Source of the DNA: Silvania confinis
GTDB taxonomy: Bacteria > Pseudomonadota > Gammaproteobacteria > Enterobacterales > Enterobacteriaceae
Direction: 5' to 3'
NCBI RefSeq assembly: GCF_025564085.1
Contig: NZ_JAMGZJ010000078.1
Coordinates: 124,001-188,000 of the forward strand
Length of the DNA stretch: 64,000 bases
Translations under genes and position numbers: made by a program
The notes under the pieces: model-generated
What the model saw: the letters and a program-made list of their open reading frames with translations, nothing else
Database searches by the model: none
Told to the model about the DNA's origin: nothing
In this document: positions 49,979 to 61,487 of the stretch, one piece after another
Position numbering within the stretch: position 1 is the stretch's first letter
Layout of the letters: every line of letters begins with the position of its first letter

Positions 49979-50080
49979 ATTGTTTAGTAACTTATAATTT
50001 TTAGAATCAAAATTTCCATTACGTCAGGGCAGGTCTGAGCCCGTCTCCTGTGCCACGCTAATCTTCGTAATGAACCTGCA

Positions 50081-50113
50081 AATGATAATAATTGCGATAA
50101 ACATTATCATTTA
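50081..50113 (-). promoter_or_regulatory. Fur box region of the fiu-ybiX promoter
   Basis: AAATGATAATAATTGCG and the facing ATAAACATTATCATTT form an extended AT-rich inverted repeat. Both ends carry the GATAAT/ATTATC hexamers of the Fur 19-mer. It lies about 100 bp before the fiu ATG, where iron-bound Fur would repress. Confidence 0.82.
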
Positions 50114-50197
50114 GCGTGACTTTTTATCATTCCTGTCACGAAAATGAAATACGTAAATTTACATTAACTACAAAAAATCTACACAAAGTGGAGGGCA

Positions 50198-50231
50198 GCG
50201 AAAAAACGAACTGCACCCAAAAGGATGCAGT
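50198..50231 (-). terminator. Terminator after mcbA
   Basis: On the minus strand, CTGCATCC-TTTT-GGGTGCAG is followed by TTCGTTTTTT. This is a hairpin with a T tract 19 bp after the mcbA stop. Confidence 0.8.
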
Positions 50232-50249
50232 ATGCAGTGCAGGAGGGGA

Positions 50250-50510
50250 TTACTTGTAGATGGTGGCAGTACCAAACATGCGGTCATCGCCGCTGGCAGA
50301 GTTAACAACGTAGCCTTTAGCGCCCTGTTCACGCGCTTTTTCAGCCAGTTTATCCTGCAGGTCATCAAGGCTACTAGCGCCAGAAGCCTGAACGGTTCCG
50401 GCTGGCCTGAGTTGACCCGTATCGCTGCTGGTGAGTGGTTCAATTGACCATGCCGTAAACGACGCGCCTGCGAGTGTAGCGGCAGCCAGCATTACCAGGT
50501 ATTTTTTCAT
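50250..50510 (-). CDS. mcbA: DUF1471 biofilm/colanic acid-related protein McbA
   Basis: McbA is an 86-residue secreted protein of the YdgH/BhsA family. In E. coli it is controlled by McbR and its overproduction raises colanic acid and changes biofilm form. A signal peptide ends near TAWS|IEP. The core LRPAGTVQASGASSLDDLQD...AKGYVVNSA...MFGTATIYK matches McbA. The ATG at 50510 has GGAAGTGATC upstream; the open frame continues to 50546. It terminates at a hairpin just downstream. Confidence 0.93.
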   Translation of the reverse strand: MKKYLVMLAAATLAGASFTAWSIEPLTSSDTGQLRPAGTVQASGASSLDDLQDKLAEKAREQGAKGYVVNSASGDDRMFGTATIYK

Positions 50511-50751
50511 GATCACTTCCTCTGAATGGCAACGGGTGATGCACACTAAGTGTAGAACGGGTCAGAGTGTGATTTAGTGCAAAAAACTGATGATGATCTG
50601 CTTGTTTTTTGAACAACATATATTGACAATTTTATGACAAATCAGTGACATACAGGTATATGAATTTTCGCGATTTATTCTGCCGTGCAGAGATTTATTT
50701 ACCCTGACGTCGGCAACGGGTATCTTACGCCGCTGTTTAAAGGAGAACGCC

Positions 50752-51666
50752 ATGACATCCGAGAAGCCGGGGTTGCACCCACGCAACCGCCACCGCAGCC
50801 GTTACGACATGAAAGCCTTATGCGAGAGCTGTCCGGCGCTGCGCGAATTTATCACCCAGACGCCTACGGGCGAGCCGACGGTGAACTTTGCCGATCCACT
50901 GGCCGTGAAGACGCTGAACAAAGCGCTGCTGGCCCATTACTACGGCGTCGCGCAGTGGGATATCCCGGAGGGCTATCTCTGTCCACCAGTGCCGGGGCGT
51001 GCAGACTACATTCACCATCTCGCTGATTTACTGGCCGAAGGTAACGAAGGCACGGTTCCCGCGCAGGCGACTATCCTGGATGTCGGCACGGGCTCCAACC
51101 TCATCTATCCGCTGATTGGCGTACATGAATACGGCTGGCGCTTTACCGGCAGCGAAGTGGATCCTGAGGCGTTAGCCAACGCCAATGCCATCGTGAACGG
51201 CAATGCCGGGCTGACCCGCGCGATCCGTCTGCGTCGCCAGAAGGACGCCTCTGCGATTTTTACCGGGGTGATCCATAAAAACGAACAGTTTGATGCCACC
51301 CTGTGCAACCCACCGTTCCATGACTCTGCCGAATCGGCCCGGGCGGGCAGCGAGCGTAAGCGCCGCAACCTCGGCCAGGCGACCGACGCCGCAGCGAATT
51401 TTGGCGGCCAGCAGCAGGAGCTGTGGTGTGAGGGCGGTGAAGTGGCCTTTATCCTTAAGATGATTGCCGAGAGCGCCCAGTACGCTCGTCAGGTGAAGTG
51501 GTTTACCACGCTGGTGTCACGTGGCGAAAACCTGCCGCCGCTGTACCGCGCCCTGACAGAAGTCGGCGCGGTCAAAGTGGTGAAAAAAGAGATGGCGCAG
51601 GGCCAGAAGCACAGCCGCTTTATCGCCTGGACCTTTATGGACAACGCCAAACGCCGCCAGCGCTAA
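50752..51666 (+). CDS. rlmF: 23S rRNA (adenine(1618)-N6)-methyltransferase RlmF
   Basis: RlmF methylates A1618 of 23S rRNA with SAM. The 304-residue length is near the E. coli 308. SAM motif I is [15 protein letters not shown] near 105, and the N6-adenine methyltransferase catalytic motif NPPF is in [10 protein letters not shown] near 185. The basic N-terminus ([11 protein letters not shown]) fits RNA binding. The ribosome site AAAGGAG precedes the ATG. Confidence 0.95.
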   Translation: MTSEKPGLHPRNRHRSRYDMKALCESCPALREFITQTPTGEPTVNFADPLAVKTLNKALLAHYYGVAQWDIPEGYLCPPVPGRADYIHHLADLLAEGNEGTVPAQATILDVGTGSNLIYPLIGVHEYGWRFTGSEVDPEALANANAIVNGNAGLTRAIRLRRQKDASAIFTGVIHKNEQFDATLCNPPFHDSAESARAGSERKRRNLGQATDAAANFGGQQQELWCEGGEVAFILKMIAESAQYARQVKWFTTLVSRGENLPPLYRALTEVGAVKVVKKEMAQGQKHSRFIAWTFMDNAKRRQR

Positions 51667-51673
51667 GCGCCTT

Positions 51674-51701
51674 TCCCCGGTGGCGCAACGCTTACCGGGG
51701 C
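51674..51701. repeat. REP-like palindrome between rlmF and ybiO
   Basis: CCCCGGTGGCGCAACGCTTA / CCGGGG is one REP-type imperfect palindrome, squeezed between the rlmF stop and the convergent ybiO stop. Confidence 0.75.
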
Positions 51702-53905
51702 TACAGGGTGGGTTCTTGCGGCGGCGCTGCGGGGCCCGGCGACGGTAACAGCTGGTACATCTGCACCGGCATTCGCACGTCGGCCAAATCGAAATGTTTT
51801 TTCACCATGCTGTCGAGGGCGAAGCGCACCGTCCACTGCTTCAGCGGCTGGGTGGTGAACGACACCCGCAGGGTAAAGGCGGTGCTGGTCAGCCCGACAA
51901 TCCCGGCAAACGACGGGTCGCCGATAATCAGCCCGCGAATATCCTCTCTTTCCAGCAGCTCATCTACCGCCGCCTTCAGCGCCGCTTTCGCTTTCTCGGC
52001 ATCCTCATGCCGGTCGACATCGTAATTGGCGACCACCGAGCCGATCCCGCGCACAAAGTTGGCGAAGGTGGTGATCGAAGACCACGGAATGATGTGGTAT
52101 GCGCCGGTGTCCTGACGTACCCCCACGGATCGGATCGACATCCGCTCTACCGTGCCGGTCAGCGGCCCGATGGTGACCAGATCCCCGGTGTTCATCCCGT
52201 TTTCGAACTGGATAAAGACCCCGGTGATGATGTCCTTCACCAGCGTCTGTGAGCCGAACGAAATCGCCAGCCCCAGCGCCCCGGCACCCGCCAGCAGCGG
52301 AGCGATATTTACCCCGATTTCCGACAGCACAATCATGATGGTGATGGTGCTGATCACCACCGCCAGCGCGTTACGGAACAGGGTCAGCAGCGTGCGGGCG
52401 CGGGCGCTGGGCAGCGGGCGGCCATGAATATCCGAGGCCAGCCGGTTCTCTATCAGGCTTGCCAGCACCGTCCAGCCAACGGCGGAGAAGAACAGGATCA
52501 GCGCGATGCGGATCAGAATATCCACCGTTTTCTCGCCCGCGCCGTTGTGCAGCCAGTTCCAGAAATCAAACAGTCCCCAGGCGCTGAGCAGCATCATGAT
52601 GGCGACACAGACCGTCAGGATGCGGGCCACTTTCAGCGATGCGGAGATCCAGCCGTTCAGGCGCTTTTGCAACTCGGGATAGCTGCGCTGAATCTGCGGC
52701 GACAGGGTGACGGTTTTGGCGATCCAGCGCGACAGCAGGCCCGAGATGAAGGCACCGATCCCGACGATCGCCAGGCTGTGGAAGGTCGCGCCCATCATAA
52801 ACTTCAGGCTGTTTCCCGGATCGAACAGTGAGAAGAAGCACAGCACGATAAAGTAGGCGCAGGCCAGCCAGTGCCACACCAGCGCAAAGGCGCGAATAAA
52901 CAGACTAAAGAAGGCGAGGGAGCGGTCGGCAAGGTGCAGCAACCCCGCGGTAATGGCATGTTTGTTATGGAAAATCAGGTACAGCGCCCAGACGGTGATG
53001 CCCAGCATAATCAACACGTTGGCCAGCGCACCAAACTGCACGTTAATCTGGTTAGAGATAATCGGCACCGCCACCGTCAGACCGTAGCCGATCAGGCCGC
53101 TCAGCACGCTCAGGCGTAGCGCCCAGTAGCGCGCCGTGCGATCGTCGATGACAAAGGGGCGCAGGTCGGGCACCCGCGGGCAAAATATCAGCCGCAGAAT
53201 CGCTTTGAAGAACTCAATCAACGCAAAGGCATTCAGGAACAGCGCCTGCTGGAAGGCGATAGTCGGGTTGCCTGCATTCATGTTTTCACTCAGCACCTGG
53301 CCGACAAACAGGGTCAACGCCAGCAGCAGCAGGTCGATAATAAAGGCGCTGGTGATCATCAGCGGCAGGTGGAACCAGCTGCTCCTTTCGCGATTTCTCT
53401 TGCGTCCCCAGCTGCCCATTTTGCGATACAGCGGCCAGGCGCACAGACGCACCAGCCAGAAAAAGGCAAACACGGATCCGGCCAGCATTAAAAACTGACG
53501 CGCGGCGTGGCTGAAGGTATCCGGGTTGAAGGCTTTATGCGGAGAGCCGATCAGATTGCGGTACAGCTGGGCGAAGCGGGAGGAGAGCGCTTCACCGTAG
53601 TGGCGGCTGACGTCGGTGACGTTTTCCAGCACTGTTTTTTGTTCAGCGATCGCCGGCGGAGTAATGGTTGGCACCGGCGCTTCGGGTGGCGTGGCGGCCA
53701 CGCTGCGCAGCTGGGTGATCAGCTCGTTGCGCGAGGCGTCGTTTTCCAGCACGTCTGCGAGGGCCGAATAGGCGGCTTTCTTCTGCTCTGCGTCAGGCTC
53801 AGCGGGCGGCGTGGTTTGCGTCGTGGACGCGGGCATGCCGGGCAGGGCGACGGCCTGGGCAGGCGTGCAAAACAGGCTAAACAGGAGCAGCAGGATCCAC
53901 GGCAC
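51701..53905 (-). CDS. ybiO: MscS-family mechanosensitive channel YbiO
   Basis: YbiO is a large MscS-type inner-membrane channel that opens under osmotic downshock. I set the start at GTG 53905, where GGAGGA lies 5 nt upstream and the signal peptide PWILLLLFSLFCTPAQA matches the family. The TTG at 53923 lies before that ribosome site. The protein is 734 residues. A periplasmic coil domain precedes many membrane helices. The MscS pore helix and beta domain are in LAGAGALGLAISFGSQTLVK...DIITGVFIQFENGMNTGDLV near 530-575. Confidence 0.93.
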   Translation of the reverse strand: MPWILLLLFSLFCTPAQAVALPGMPASTTQTTPPAEPDAEQKKAAYSALADVLENDASRNELITQLRSVAATPPEAPVPTITPPAIAEQKTVLENVTDVSRHYGEALSSRFAQLYRNLIGSPHKAFNPDTFSHAARQFLMLAGSVFAFFWLVRLCAWPLYRKMGSWGRKRNRERSSWFHLPLMITSAFIIDLLLLALTLFVGQVLSENMNAGNPTIAFQQALFLNAFALIEFFKAILRLIFCPRVPDLRPFVIDDRTARYWALRLSVLSGLIGYGLTVAVPIISNQINVQFGALANVLIMLGITVWALYLIFHNKHAITAGLLHLADRSLAFFSLFIRAFALVWHWLACAYFIVLCFFSLFDPGNSLKFMMGATFHSLAIVGIGAFISGLLSRWIAKTVTLSPQIQRSYPELQKRLNGWISASLKVARILTVCVAIMMLLSAWGLFDFWNWLHNGAGEKTVDILIRIALILFFSAVGWTVLASLIENRLASDIHGRPLPSARARTLLTLFRNALAVVISTITIMIVLSEIGVNIAPLLAGAGALGLAISFGSQTLVKDIITGVFIQFENGMNTGDLVTIGPLTGTVERMSIRSVGVRQDTGAYHIIPWSSITTFANFVRGIGSVVANYDVDRHEDAEKAKAALKAAVDELLEREDIRGLIIGDPSFAGIVGLTSTAFTLRVSFTTQPLKQWTVRFALDSMVKKHFDLADVRMPVQMYQLLPSPGPAAPPQEPTL

Positions 53906-53991
53906 GGCGTCCTCCGGTGACAATATCGCGCAAAATGATAAGTATAGAAGGCTGACAGGGGCGGGAGGATTTTGAGAGGAATCTGGTGAAA

Positions 53992-54022
53992 ATGCCGGGG
54001 GGCGGCTTCGCCTTACCCGGCA
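53992..54022. repeat. REP-like palindrome between ybiO promoter and glnQ
   Basis: ATGCCGGGGGGCGGCTTCGC continuing to CTTACCCGGCAT forms a perfect-ended inverted repeat of REP type, 24 bp after the glnQ stop on the minus strand. It may stabilise the 3' end of glnHPQ mRNA. Confidence 0.75.
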
Positions 54023-54046
54023 TATAAAACATAAACGGTGCTGCGA

Positions 54047-54769
54047 TTACGACACGTGCTGGAGGAATTCCTGCAAACGCTGGCTTGGCGGATTATCAAT
54101 CAAGGTTTGCGGGTTACCGTCTTCGGCAATGCGGCCCTTATCGATGAAAATCAGTCGCGAGGCCACTTTTTCGGCAAAGCCGATCTCGTGGGTCACGATA
54201 ACCATCGTCATCCCTTCTTCCGCCAGATCCTGCATGACCTTCAGCACTTCGTGGCGCAGTTCCGGGTCGAGCGCCGAGGTGGGCTCATCGAACAGCATCA
54301 TCTTCGGCTTAACCGCCAGCGCACGGGCAATCGCCACGCGCTGCTGCTGGCCGCCGGAGAGCTCTGACGGGTAGTGATGAGAGCGCTCGGCCAGACCGAC
54401 TTTCGCTAACAGCTCTTTCGCCAGCTTCTCTGCCGCCGCTTTGTTGGCCCCGCGCACGCGCAGCGGGCCAAACATCACGTTTTCCAGCGCCGTCAGGTGC
54501 GGGAACAGGTAGAACTGCTGGAACACCATGCCCGCTTCCTGGCGGATCAGGCGTTCGTCGACTTTCGGGTCGTTGACCTTCAGGCCATCGACAATCAGAT
54601 CGCCGCTGGTAATCTCTTCCAGCTTGTTGATGCAGCGCAGCAGGGTCGATTTACCGGAGCCGGACGGTCCGATGATCACCACCACTTCACCCTGCTGGAT
54701 GTTCAAATCAATATTGTGCAGCACCTGGGTTGGGCCAAAGTGCTTGGAGACGTTTTTAAATTCAATCAC
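54047..54769 (-). CDS. glnQ: Glutamine ABC transporter ATP-binding protein GlnQ
   Basis: GlnQ powers glutamine uptake. The 240 residues have Walker A GPSGSGKS near 36-43, signature LSGGQQQR, Walker B MMLFDEP and H-loop VTHE. The start codon is GTG, as I recall for E. coli. It overlaps glnP by 4 bp and ends the glnHPQ operon. Confidence 0.97.
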   Translation of the reverse strand: MIEFKNVSKHFGPTQVLHNIDLNIQQGEVVVIIGPSGSGKSTLLRCINKLEEITSGDLIVDGLKVNDPKVDERLIRQEAGMVFQQFYLFPHLTALENVMFGPLRVRGANKAAAEKLAKELLAKVGLAERSHHYPSELSGGQQQRVAIARALAVKPKMMLFDEPTSALDPELRHEVLKVMQDLAEEGMTMVIVTHEIGFAEKVASRLIFIDKGRIAEDGNPQTLIDNPPSQRLQEFLQHVS

Positions 54770-55425
54770 AGGATTTTCATCCTTCTTTCCAGACGACGCA
54801 GAACAAAGCTCAGAGCCAGCGTAATAATCAGATAGACCACCGCCACGGCGCTCCAGATTTCCAGTGCGCGGAAGTTACCGGCAATGATCTCCTGGCCCTG
54901 GCGGGTCAATTCTGCGACGCCGATAACAATGAACAGCGAGGTATCTTTGATACTGATGATCCACTGGTTACCCAGCGGTGGCAGCATGCGGCGCAGCGCC
55001 AGCGGCAGGATCACGTGGCGAATGGTTTCGCGACGCGACAGCCCTAACGCCAGGCCCGCTTCGCTAAAGCCTTTGTGGATCGACAGTACCGCACCGCGAG
55101 TGATCTCGGCGATATAAGCGCCGGAGTTGATCATGATGGTGACCACCGCCGCACTGAACGGGTCAATGCGCAGATCGTTAAACGCCATTGGCAGGGCGAA
55201 GTAGATAAACATCACCTGCACAACGATCGGCGTTCCGCGGATCACTTCGATGAAGACCAGTGCAACGTGGTTAGCAATCCAGCCGCCGTAGGTGCGGGCA
55301 AAACCGGCGACGAGGCCGATAAATAACCCGCCGATCAGACCGAGGACCGAAATCCACAGGGTCATTTTGGCGCCTTCAAGCAAAAGAGGAATGGCGGGCC
55401 AGATGGCGCTCCAGTCAAACTCCAT
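54766..55425 (-). CDS. glnP: Glutamine ABC transporter permease GlnP
   Basis: GlnP is the inner-membrane permease of the glutamine importer, 219 residues with about five helices. The EAA loop is [20 protein letters not shown] near 130-150. GlnP works as a homodimer with GlnQ. It follows glnH after a 75-bp gap containing a stable hairpin. Confidence 0.97.
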   Translation of the reverse strand: MEFDWSAIWPAIPLLLEGAKMTLWISVLGLIGGLFIGLVAGFARTYGGWIANHVALVFIEVIRGTPIVVQVMFIYFALPMAFNDLRIDPFSAAVVTIMINSGAYIAEITRGAVLSIHKGFSEAGLALGLSRRETIRHVILPLALRRMLPPLGNQWIISIKDTSLFIVIGVAELTRQGQEIIAGNFRALEIWSAVAVVYLIITLALSFVLRRLERRMKIL

Positions 55426-55458
55426 GATGTGTTCCTGTATACCGTGGTGAAAATAACA

Positions 55459-55477
55459 GGGGGCGAAGGACGCCCCC
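55459..55477 (-). other. Hairpin in the glnH-glnP intercistronic gap
   Basis: GGGGGCG-AAGGA-CGCCCCC forms a seven-pair GC stem without a T tract. It probably protects the glnH mRNA 3' end and keeps binding-protein output above permease output. That role is inference. Confidence 0.6.
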
Positions 55478-55500
55478 AGGATAATGGCTTAGCTTAATTA

Positions 55501-56418
<918 letters not shown>

Positions 56419-56564
56419 AATCCACCTTTATCACCAACGGTTATGCTATTTAGCGCAAATATTGACGGGAAAACAATCTTTCGTTAACGATTGTGTGAGG
56501 TGATTATTACAAATATTTTACGTTTACGGCGAGGAAGGGGGAAAGGGCTGCACTATAAAAGTGC

Positions 56565-56591
56565 AACACCCCCGCCGGAGGCGAGGGTGTT
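56565..56591 (-). terminator. Terminator after dps
   Basis: On the minus strand AACACCCTCGCC-TCC-GGCGGGGGTGTT forms a 12-pair stem (one G-U) followed by GCACTTTT, 19 bp after the dps stop. Confidence 0.82.
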
Positions 56592-56609
56592 ATCAACAAG
56601 AGTATTGGA

Positions 56610-57374
<765 letters not shown>

Positions 57375-57406
57375 ATTCTGCACGCGGATAATCCCGCATG
57401 CAGAAT
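57375..57406 (-). terminator. Terminator-like hairpin after rhtA
   Basis: ATTCTGCATGCGGGAT and ATCCGCGTGCAGAAT pair as a long stem (one mismatch region) immediately after the rhtA stop. The following T tract is weak. Confidence 0.65.
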
Positions 57407-57415
57407 AACGTGCCG

Positions 57416-58303
57416 CTAGCGGATATCCACCTCTTCGACCTTGCTCTCCCGGCGCAGGGTGAGCGTTGAGCCCATCGAGGCGGCAATGATTGAACAGAGC
57501 GCCAGGGTCTGAGTAAAGGTCAGCGTTTCGCCAAGGAACACCATCCCGGACATTGCCGCAAGCGCAGGCTCCATGCTCATCAACGTGCCGAAAATCCGCG
57601 TCGGCAGACGCGTCAGGGCGATCATCTCCAGCGAGTAGGGCAGCGCGGTGGAGAGTATTGCCACGGCCAGCCCCACCGGCAGTATCGACCACTGCCAGAT
57701 AGACTCCGTCGCCTGGGCCATGCCAAGGGGAACAAATACGATGGCGGCGATCAGCGACCCCAGCGCCACGGTGGCAGGGCCGTGCTCTTCCCCGGCGCGT
57801 TGCCCGGTGAGGATATAGACCGCCCAGCAGGCACCCGCCCCCAGCGCCAGCAGCGCGCCGGTTAAATCGATCTGCGAGACGTCCTGGCCCAGCGGCAGCA
57901 GGAACCACAGCCCCAGCACCGCCAGTATCACCCAGACAAAATCCACCGCCCGACGGGAGGAGAACAGCGCCACCGCCAGCGGGCCGGTAAACTCCAGCGC
58001 CACGGCAATCCCCAGCGGGACGGTCTGAATTGACAGGTAAAAGAGGTAGTTCATCGCCCCCAGCGACAGTCCGTACAGCAGCAGAGGCAAACGCTGCTCT
58101 TTCTTAAACCGCAGACGCCAGGGTTTGAAAATCACGATCAGGATCAGCGTACCTAACGCAATACGCAGCGCCGTCACGCCCTGAGCACCTATAACCGGGA
58201 AGAGCGATTTCGCCAGCGATGCACCGCTCTGGATTGAGAGCATGGCGATAAGAATAACGACGATAGGCAACCAGACTGGCGCCCTGCGAGACAACCCAGG
58301 CAT
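57416..58303 (-). CDS. rhtA: Threonine/homoserine exporter RhtA
   Basis: RhtA is a ten-helix DMT-superfamily exporter of threonine and homoserine. From the ATG at 58303 it has 295 residues, as in E. coli, with AGGAGAAAGG directly upstream. The open frame to 58318 lacks a ribosome site. Two EamA repeats are visible, with LEFTGPLAVALFSSRR in the first and LSTALPYSLEMIALTRLP in the second. Confidence 0.95.
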   Translation of the reverse strand: MPGLSRRAPVWLPIVVILIAMLSIQSGASLAKSLFPVIGAQGVTALRIALGTLILIVIFKPWRLRFKKEQRLPLLLYGLSLGAMNYLFYLSIQTVPLGIAVALEFTGPLAVALFSSRRAVDFVWVILAVLGLWFLLPLGQDVSQIDLTGALLALGAGACWAVYILTGQRAGEEHGPATVALGSLIAAIVFVPLGMAQATESIWQWSILPVGLAVAILSTALPYSLEMIALTRLPTRIFGTLMSMEPALAAMSGMVFLGETLTFTQTLALCSIIAASMGSTLTLRRESKVEEVDIR

Positions 58304-58658
58304 CCTTTCTCCTGTCAATTTATGTCAAAGGGAGTAAAGGGAGGAGTGTAAAGGAAATAACGCCGGGCGGTTGAGACTTTGTTGAAAAAAAAGTCGCCAA
58401 GAATCCGTAGAATGGCGGCGGTCAGATGGATAATTCGCCAGACAGATTAGGAATTGTCTGGATGAATGTATCGTCACTGGCGCGCAAAATTAGTGTTTTG
58501 AAATATAAATTTAGTGTTTTTTGAAAGAGATAGCTGACAGTGGAAATGTTTAGTTACAGGAAAATCCGCGTTAGACATCACGATCGAGAAAGAGTTTCAC
58601 CGGTTTATTTGATATATTTAAAACTTACGGATTTACTTGAAGCACATTTGAGGTGGTT
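58304..58658. promoter_or_regulatory. rhtA-ompX divergent region with long ompX leader
   Basis: This is about 350 bp without a gene. TTTGATATATTTAAAAC near 58606 holds an AT-rich -10-like TATATT about 40 bp before ompX. The rest is AT-rich with no clear operators. OmpX leaders are targets of CyaR- and MicA-type sRNAs in relatives, but I cannot identify the pairing sites here. Confidence 0.4.
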
Positions 58659-59177
58659 ATGAAAAAAATTGCATGTCTTTCAGCACTGGCTGCGGTTCTG
58701 GCTGTTTCTGCAGGTTCCGCTGTTGCGGCGACCTCTACCGTTTCTGGCGGTTACGCTCAGAGCGATATGCAGGGCGTGATGAATAAAACCAACGGTTTCA
58801 ACCTGAAATATCGCTACGAGCAGGATAGCAACCCACTGGGTGTTATCGGTTCCTTTACCTACACTGAGAAAGATCGTTCTCACCAGGACGCTTATAACAA
58901 ATCTCAGTACTACGGCATCACTGCTGGTCCTGCTTACCGTCTGAACGACTGGGCGAGCATCTACGGTGTTGTGGGTGTGGGTTACGGTAAATTCCAGAGC
59001 AATGAAAACCAGGCCCTGGCACACACTGAAAGCACCAGTGACTACGGCTTCTCTTACGGCGCAGGTCTGCAGTTCAACCCAATCGAAAACGTTGCGCTGG
59101 ACTTCTCTTATGAGCAGAGCCGCATCCGTAGCGTTGACGTTGGCACCTGGATCGCTGGCGTAGGCTACCGTTTCTAA
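58659..59177 (+). CDS. ompX: Outer membrane protein OmpX
   Basis: OmpX is an eight-strand outer membrane beta-barrel of the Ail/Lom family, linked to adhesion, serum resistance and envelope stress. The ATG at 58659 gives 172 residues with GAGG 5 nt upstream; a GTG two codons earlier overlaps that ribosome site. The signal peptide ends at Ala23 (SAVA|ATS). Strands such as GGYAQSD, YGVVGVGYGKF and WIAGVGYRF, with a C-terminal Phe, are clear. Exposed loops differ from E. coli. Confidence 0.97.
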   Translation: MKKIACLSALAAVLAVSAGSAVAATSTVSGGYAQSDMQGVMNKTNGFNLKYRYEQDSNPLGVIGSFTYTEKDRSHQDAYNKSQYYGITAGPAYRLNDWASIYGVVGVGYGKFQSNENQALAHTESTSDYGFSYGAGLQFNPIENVALDFSYEQSRIRSVDVGTWIAGVGYRF

Positions 59178-59196
59178 TCACTTCGGTGAGCCAATT

Positions 59197-59228
59197 AAAA
59201 ATCCGCCTCAAGGGGCGGATTTTTTTTT
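59197..59228 (+). terminator. Terminator after ompX
   Basis: AAAATCCGCC / GGCGGATTTT stem with a short loop and eight T. Confidence 0.93.
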
Positions 59229-59624
59229 GCACGAACGTCTTCCTCTCCTCTTTGGGGTGTACAGGGAAGAGGGTTGGGGTGAGGGGGAACATGTGACTGA
59301 GGTGGCGGTTCCGTTCACTTTACGTTCCTTGCTACTCTGAACGTACCGAACCGGTGAACGTGCCATGGCGGCTCAATCGCCGCCGCCCGGGCTACCGGCA
59401 AGAAAATCGCCGCTGCGCGGATTATTCGCCCCATCCATGGGGCTCACCCCTCTCGGCGCGTCCCTGCGCCTCGCCCCGGCCTTACGAAAACGCTTCGGCG
59501 ATTTACAGCCGGACCAGGGCGTCGCTGTAACCTTTTTGAATGTCTTAACGTTATTCGATTGCTTTAAGAGTAAAAATACTCGGACACTTCAGCCCCATGG
59601 GTGGGATTATCAGGTCGCACGACC
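59229..59624. other. Unexplained structured GC-rich segment between ompX and opgE
   Basis: First comes a dispersed-repeat-like unit (TCCTCTCC...GGGAAGAGGGTTGGGGTGAG, about 59240-59286). Then about 300 bp rich in hairpins follows: GGCGGC-TCAATC-GCCGCC near 59367, CCCCATCCATGGGG near 59430, and TTACAGC-N14-GCTGTAA (59503-59530) followed by CCTTTTT. A plus-strand ORF (59365-59670) reads through it into antisense opgE with a low-complexity Pro/Leu/Arg product, and I do not call it a gene. It could be a multicopy genomic repeat or hold a small RNA ending at the last hairpin. Confidence 0.5.
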
Positions 59625-61208
59625 CTACCGGCTTTTGGTCTCGAACACGTCGGTTCCCAGATGGTTATAGTCAACTTTCTGTAACTTGAAGTTGGTAACA
59701 TAAACCGGCGGCGCTTTGTCATTCGACATAAACCGATAAGGGGTGTCGATCTCTTTCGCGCGGATCCCCGTCCACTGCGAGAAGAAGCTCAGGAAATCGT
59801 TCGCAGAACGGCGCGTTTTGATGATGCGATGCGCTTTGTCATCGCTGGAGAGCACCATAAACGGCACCTGGAAGTTCTGCTGGAAGCCGTCGTCGTGCGC
59901 CAGATACTGTACCTCTTTCCCGCGCTCTTTGAAGGCCAGCCCGTGATCGGAAAAATAGACCATCGAGAAGCTGTCGCCCGTGTTCTGCAGCCGGGTATAC
60001 AGCTTGCTGAGCAGGTCGTCGGTCTGGGTCATGGTCTGCAGATAGCAGGACGTCTCTTTCGACTGCACAAACTCCGCGTATTTCCCCTGAGTGCGATCGC
60101 AGGCCTGCGGGTGTGAACCCATCAGGTGCAGCACGATCAGCTGCGGCTGAGTACGCTGGGTGCTGAACACCTGCGCGGTCATTTTCAGCAGCGCTGTATC
60201 CTGCGTATTCTTATCCGCTTCAAAATCCCCGCTTTTCAGGAACTGCGCTTCGTCTGCGCGGCGGGCGATACTGGCGATGGCGGTATCGTATTCGCCAATC
60301 TGTCCCTGATTAGAGAACCACCAGCTCTGGAATCCGGCGCGGTTGGCCAGGGTCACAAAGTTGTCCTGATACTGCGGCTTGTTGTCCACCACCCGATTAA
60401 GGGTCAACCCCAGCGACTTTTGCGTTGAACCGCTGGCGGCAATGTAATCGGTAAACAATGCACCGTTCACTTTGCTGGCAAACGGGGTGTTATCCCAGTG
60501 TCCGCCAAAGGCACCCAGCGCATCGCGACGAGCGCTTTCACCGATCACCACCATATAGATGTGGTATTTCGGTTTCACCGCCAGCACGTTCCAGGTGTCC
60601 TTGATCTGCGACAGGGCGCTCATCCGCGCCTGTTCATCCAGCACTTCCTGGTTGTTCACCACCACGTCTTTCACAAAGCGAAACACCGGGTAGCCGGTAT
60701 CTTTCAGCTTGAACACGCCGCCCCAGGCCAGGTTCTGCACCGGCGCGACAAAAAAGGTCGCCACGCTGAACACCAGACACAGGGTATCTAATTTACCCCA
60801 CACTTTTTTCGGCTGCGGCTTACGTCGCACGGCAATTACGCCAAGGGCAAAGATAAACAGGCCCACCACGTAGTTGTACCACGGGAAAATGGTCAGAATT
60901 TCCGTCGACTCTTCCATGTTGGTGGAGTGCATCGCCAACAGGGTATTAAAGTTTGGTGAGCCGTAGGCCTGAGAGAACGGGAAATACAACGCGGCGATCA
61001 GCGAGCACAGCCCAATCACGCCTTTCTGCAGGCGCGGTGTGCGCAACCAGAGCAGGTGCAAAATACAGGTGAACGCCACCGCATACAGCAGACTGAACGA
61101 ATAGCCCGACGCAAAGTTAATCAGCAACGATTGTAAAAAATAGAATCCCGTCCACGGGCTTAAGGCCCGACTGCGGGTAATGAGCGTGTCTTTCAGGGTT
61201 AAATTCAT
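59625..61208 (-). CDS. opgE: Phosphoethanolamine transferase OpgE
   Basis: OpgE (YbiP) transfers phosphoethanolamine to osmoregulated periplasmic glucans. It is a sulfatase-fold EptA-like enzyme of 527 residues with five N-terminal membrane helices (to about 165) and a periplasmic catalytic domain. Metal and nucleophile motifs are seen in VVIGESARRD (Glu), ASGSTQKSLG (Thr nucleophile region), HLMGSHPQACDRT and YFSDHG. It is transcribed toward ompX. The next stretch upstream, 61209-61487, holds nothing I can name. Confidence 0.93.
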   Translation of the reverse strand: MNLTLKDTLITRSRALSPWTGFYFLQSLLINFASGYSFSLLYAVAFTCILHLLWLRTPRLQKGVIGLCSLIAALYFPFSQAYGSPNFNTLLAMHSTNMEESTEILTIFPWYNYVVGLFIFALGVIAVRRKPQPKKVWGKLDTLCLVFSVATFFVAPVQNLAWGGVFKLKDTGYPVFRFVKDVVVNNQEVLDEQARMSALSQIKDTWNVLAVKPKYHIYMVVIGESARRDALGAFGGHWDNTPFASKVNGALFTDYIAASGSTQKSLGLTLNRVVDNKPQYQDNFVTLANRAGFQSWWFSNQGQIGEYDTAIASIARRADEAQFLKSGDFEADKNTQDTALLKMTAQVFSTQRTQPQLIVLHLMGSHPQACDRTQGKYAEFVQSKETSCYLQTMTQTDDLLSKLYTRLQNTGDSFSMVYFSDHGLAFKERGKEVQYLAHDDGFQQNFQVPFMVLSSDDKAHRIIKTRRSANDFLSFFSQWTGIRAKEIDTPYRFMSNDKAPPVYVTNFKLQKVDYNHLGTDVFETKSR

Positions 61209-61487
61209 AGGTCACTGTCGTGAAAACGCCATGTGCTCACCCTGGCGCCAAGGGTCAAAACCTGCCTGAGAATGCGTAGAAGGGGAAGTGAGGTCCGCGT
61301 CTGCGAGCCGCAAATAGTGCAGGGCTGCAAGAAGATAGAGCCAGTGGCGTTCCAGGTCAATAGTTATAAAGTGGGCGATATGAGAAGAGGATTACAATTC
61401 CGTAAAAAAGATCGGGGGATAACGTTCAAACGGACAGTTTACAGGGGGTTGATGACAAAAAAATGACGCGGCGTACCGGGACGCCGC

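Noticed and set aside
59365..59670. 101-residue Pro/Leu/Arg-rich ORF after ompX
   Set aside because: Runs through hairpins and into antisense opgE, with no ribosome site seen; described instead as an unexplained segment.
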